Assembly (NCBI GenBank): GCA_902364975.1
Contig: CABJFQ010000010.1
Coordinates: 1-64,000, forward strand
From: Coriobacteriaceae bacterium
GTDB taxonomy: Bacteria; Actinomycetota; Coriobacteriia; Coriobacteriales; Coriobacteriaceae
DNA length: 64,000 nt
Reading direction: 5' to 3'
In this document: in pieces, positions 62,073 to 64,000 of the stretch
Layout of the letters: each line of letters opens with the position of its first letter
How positions within the stretch are numbered: position 1 is the stretch's first letter
The notes under the pieces: generated by a model
Seen by the model: only the letters and a program-made list of their open reading frames with translations
Database searches by the model: none
What the model was told of the DNA's origin: nothing
Program-made: the position numbers and the translations under genes

Positions 62073-64000
62073 CTATTGCAGGTCCAGCTGGTCCAGGTAT
62101 TCCTTGCCGTGCTCGGAGATGTGGCGCTTACGGCCCGCCTCGTCGTTGCCCAGCAACAGGTTGAACATGGTTTCCATCTTGGTGACGTCCTCGGGCTCCA
62201 CCTTGATCAGGCGGCGCGTCTCGGGGTTCATGGTGGTGAGCCACATCATGTCCGGATCGTTCTCACCAAGACCCTTGGAGCGGTTGATGGAGCACTTTTG
62301 GTCGCCGATCTCTTTAAGGATGCCGTTCTTCTCGAGCTCGGTGTAGGCAAAGTAGGTCTTCTCTTTGCAATTGATCTCGTAGAGCGGCGACTCGGCGATA
62401 TACACGTAGCCCTCGTCGATAAGTGTGGGCACCAGGCGGTAGAGCATGGTGAGCACGAGCGTACGGATGTGGTAACCGTCGACGTCGGCGTCCGTACAGA
62501 TAATGACCTTGTTCCAGTTGAGGTTGTCCAGGTCAAAGGCGCCAAGGTTCTTGATGCGCCTGTCTTTGATCTCCACGCCGCAGCCCAGCACGCGCATGAG
62601 GTCCATGATGATGTCGGACTTAAAGATGCGCGGATAATCCTCCTTCAGGCAGTTGAGGATCTTACCGCGGACGGGCATAACGCCTTGGAACTCGGCATCG
62701 CGCGAGGTGCGAATGGCGCCTGCTGCCGAGTCGCCCTCTACGATGTAGATCTCGCGGCGGCTCTTGTCCTTGGAGCGGCAGTCGATGAACTTTTGCACGC
62801 GGTTGGCCATGTCGGTCTTCTGCTGCAGGTTGGTCTTGATGCTCTGACGCGTCTTCTCGGCGTTCTCGCGCGAACGCTTGTTGATGAGCACCTGCTCCAT
62901 GATCTTGTTGGCAGCATCTTTGTTCTCGATCAGGTAAGTCGAGAGGCGCTCCTTAAAGAAGGCCGTCATGGCCTGCTGGATAAAGCGGTTATTGATGGCC
63001 TTCTTAGTCTGATTTTCGTAGGACGTCTGGGTGGAGAAGCAGTTGGTCACCAGCACCAGGCAGTCCTGGACGTCTTGCCACTTAATGCCGGTCTCGTTTT
63101 TGTTGTACTTGCCCTGTTGCTTAATATAGGCATCGATGGCGCTGGTCAGAGCGCTGCGCGCGGCCTTCTCGGGCGAGCCGCCGTTCTCGAGCCACGATGA
63201 GTTGTGGTAATACTCCTGCATCATGAAGGTGCGCGAGAAGCACATGCACGCGGTGATCTTTACGTTGTAGTCGGGCAGGTCCTCGCGATCGCGACCGCGG
63301 CGGTCGGCCTCGATAAAGAAGGGTTCGGTAAGGTAGTCGGTACCGACCTTCTCGAGCACGTAGTCCTCGATACCCTTGGGGTAGCAAAAATCCTCTTCGG
63401 AAAACTCGCCGTTGTCGTCCTCGATGCGCAGGCGGAAGGTCACGTTGGCGTTGACCACGGCCTGGCGGCGCATGGTCTCGCGATACCAGTCGTGGGGAAT
63501 GCTGATCGAGGTAAAGACCTCAAGATCGGGGCGCCACTTGATGGTGGTGCCGGTGCGGTCCTCGTCGCTGGGCTCAATCTCGAGTGCCTTCTTTTTGGCG
63601 CCGACGACCTTGCCTTTCTTAAAGTGCAGAGAGTACTTGTTACCGTCGCGCCAAACGGTGACGTCCATGTACTCGGAAGCGTACTGGGTCGCGCACGAGC
63701 CCAGGCCGTTGGTGCCGAGCGAGAAGTCGTAGTCGCCGCCCTGGTTGTTGTTGTACTTGCCGCCGGCGTAGAGCTCGCAGAAGACGAGCTCCCAGTTAAA
63801 GCGCTTCTCGGAAGGGTTCCAGTCGAGCGGGCAGCCACGGCCGTTGTCCTCTACCTGAATGGAGCCATCGCGAAAGGCGGTAAGGGTGATGAGCTTGCCG
63901 TAGCCCTGGCGTGCTTCGTCAACGGCGTTGGACAGGATCTCGAAGGCGGCATGCGCGCAACCATCGAGTCCGTCCGAGCCAAAGATGACGGCGGGGCGCA
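62073..64000 (-). CDS. parE: DNA topoisomerase IV-type subunit B (5' end beyond the window)
   Basis: The ATPase subunit of the same enzyme. The frame is open to 64000, so at least 642 residues are present and the start is outside. Visible: EILSNAVDEARQGYG (Asn/Glu of the GHKL site), VEDNGRGCPLDW, the GTNGLGSCATQYAS lid, the TOPRIM EGDSAAG and CTDADVDGYHIRTL (acidic metal triad). The GHKL stretch reads SNAVDEA. Ends 45 bases before parC, as in a parE-parC operon. Confidence 0.92.
   Translation of the reverse strand, partial: RPAVIFGSDGLDGCAHAAFEILSNAVDEARQGYGKLITLTAFRDGSIQVEDNGRGCPLDWNPSEKRFNWELVFCELYAGGKYNNNQGGDYDFSLGTNGLGSCATQYASEYMDVTVWRDGNKYSLHFKKGKVVGAKKKALEIEPSDEDRTGTTIKWRPDLEVFTSISIPHDWYRETMRRQAVVNANVTFRLRIEDDNGEFSEEDFCYPKGIEDYVLEKVGTDYLTEPFFIEADRRGRDREDLPDYNVKITACMCFSRTFMMQEYYHNSSWLENGGSPEKAARSALTSAIDAYIKQQGKYNKNETGIKWQDVQDCLVLVTNCFSTQTSYENQTKKAINNRFIQQAMTAFFKERLSTYLIENKDAANKIMEQVLINKRSRENAEKTRQSIKTNLQQKTDMANRVQKFIDCRSKDKSRREIYIVEGDSAAGAIRTSRDAEFQGVMPVRGKILNCLKEDYPRIFKSDIIMDLMRVLGCGVEIKDRRIKNLGAFDLDNLNWNKVIICTDADVDGYHIRTLVLTMLYRLVPTLIDEGYVYIAESPLYEINCKEKTYFAYTELEKNGILKEIGDQKCSINRSKGLGENDPDMMWLTTMNPETRRLIKVEPEDVTKMETMFNLLLGNDEAGRKRHISEHGKEYLDQLDLQ

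Noticed and set aside
60342..63200. A 952-codon open frame on the plus strand
   Set aside because: It lies antisense to parC and parE, whose motifs are clear. Long antisense frames are expected in GC-rich genes; the product has low-complexity Leu/Val/Asp composition and no motif.

Overview
The window reads as chromosomal DNA of a gut Coriobacteriia member (Actinomycetota), most likely Collinsella. The inference rests on GC-rich, G/C-ending codon use, small conserved proteins of that group, a fused MurT-GatD, a large regulator with a C-terminal SARP module, a type III glutamine synthetase, and long inverted intergenic repeats. No 16S gene is present, so the genus is an inference.

Housekeeping backbone: a metal P-type ATPase with its small partner (178-2517), tmRNA (3813-4176), rplM-rpsI (5830-6671), glmM, a glucose-type PTS IIA protein and nagB (6795-9701), a 999-residue STAND/SARP regulator (10150-13149), yhbY, two methionine-pathway blocks (metF plus a stand-alone MetH reactivation domain, then MetH), glutamine synthetase III, tRNA-Glu, murT-gatD, ychF, ansA, guaA, and the topoisomerase IV pair at the right end (parE runs off the window).

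Carbon metabolism: 30806-35800 has an iron alcohol dehydrogenase, two glycerol-dehydrogenase paralogues and an 8Fe-type ferredoxin-like protein. 35932-41241 is an alpha-glucoside locus: a GntR/UTRA regulator, a zinc polyol-type dehydrogenase, a PTS IIC-IIB permease and a GH4 6-phospho-alpha-glucosidase, with repeated TCTAGA-centred operators in the divergent promoter region.

Accessory DNA is concentrated in four places. (1) A type II restriction-modification pair (18913-21049) sits between the MetH reactivation gene and metH, splitting a methionine operon. (2) A 2.5-kb island carrying three methyltransferases lies between direct repeats of the guaA 3' end (46422-46438 and 48983-48999). (3) 49229-50533 holds a probable type III toxin and a yjdF gene with its riboswitch. 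(4) 50581-57488 is the most unusual part: a TetR-controlled operon of three SirTM-like (class M) sirtuin relatives, and beside it a second, decayed copy of the same locus in which a 'radical SAM mobile pair' has replaced most of the sirtuin genes and is translationally coupled to the truncated first sirtuin gene.

Many intergenic regions hold long inverted repeats (14733-14864, 22957-23042, 25461-25680, 33267-33295, 35856-35922) and remnants next to the tmRNA gene that look like old integration scars.
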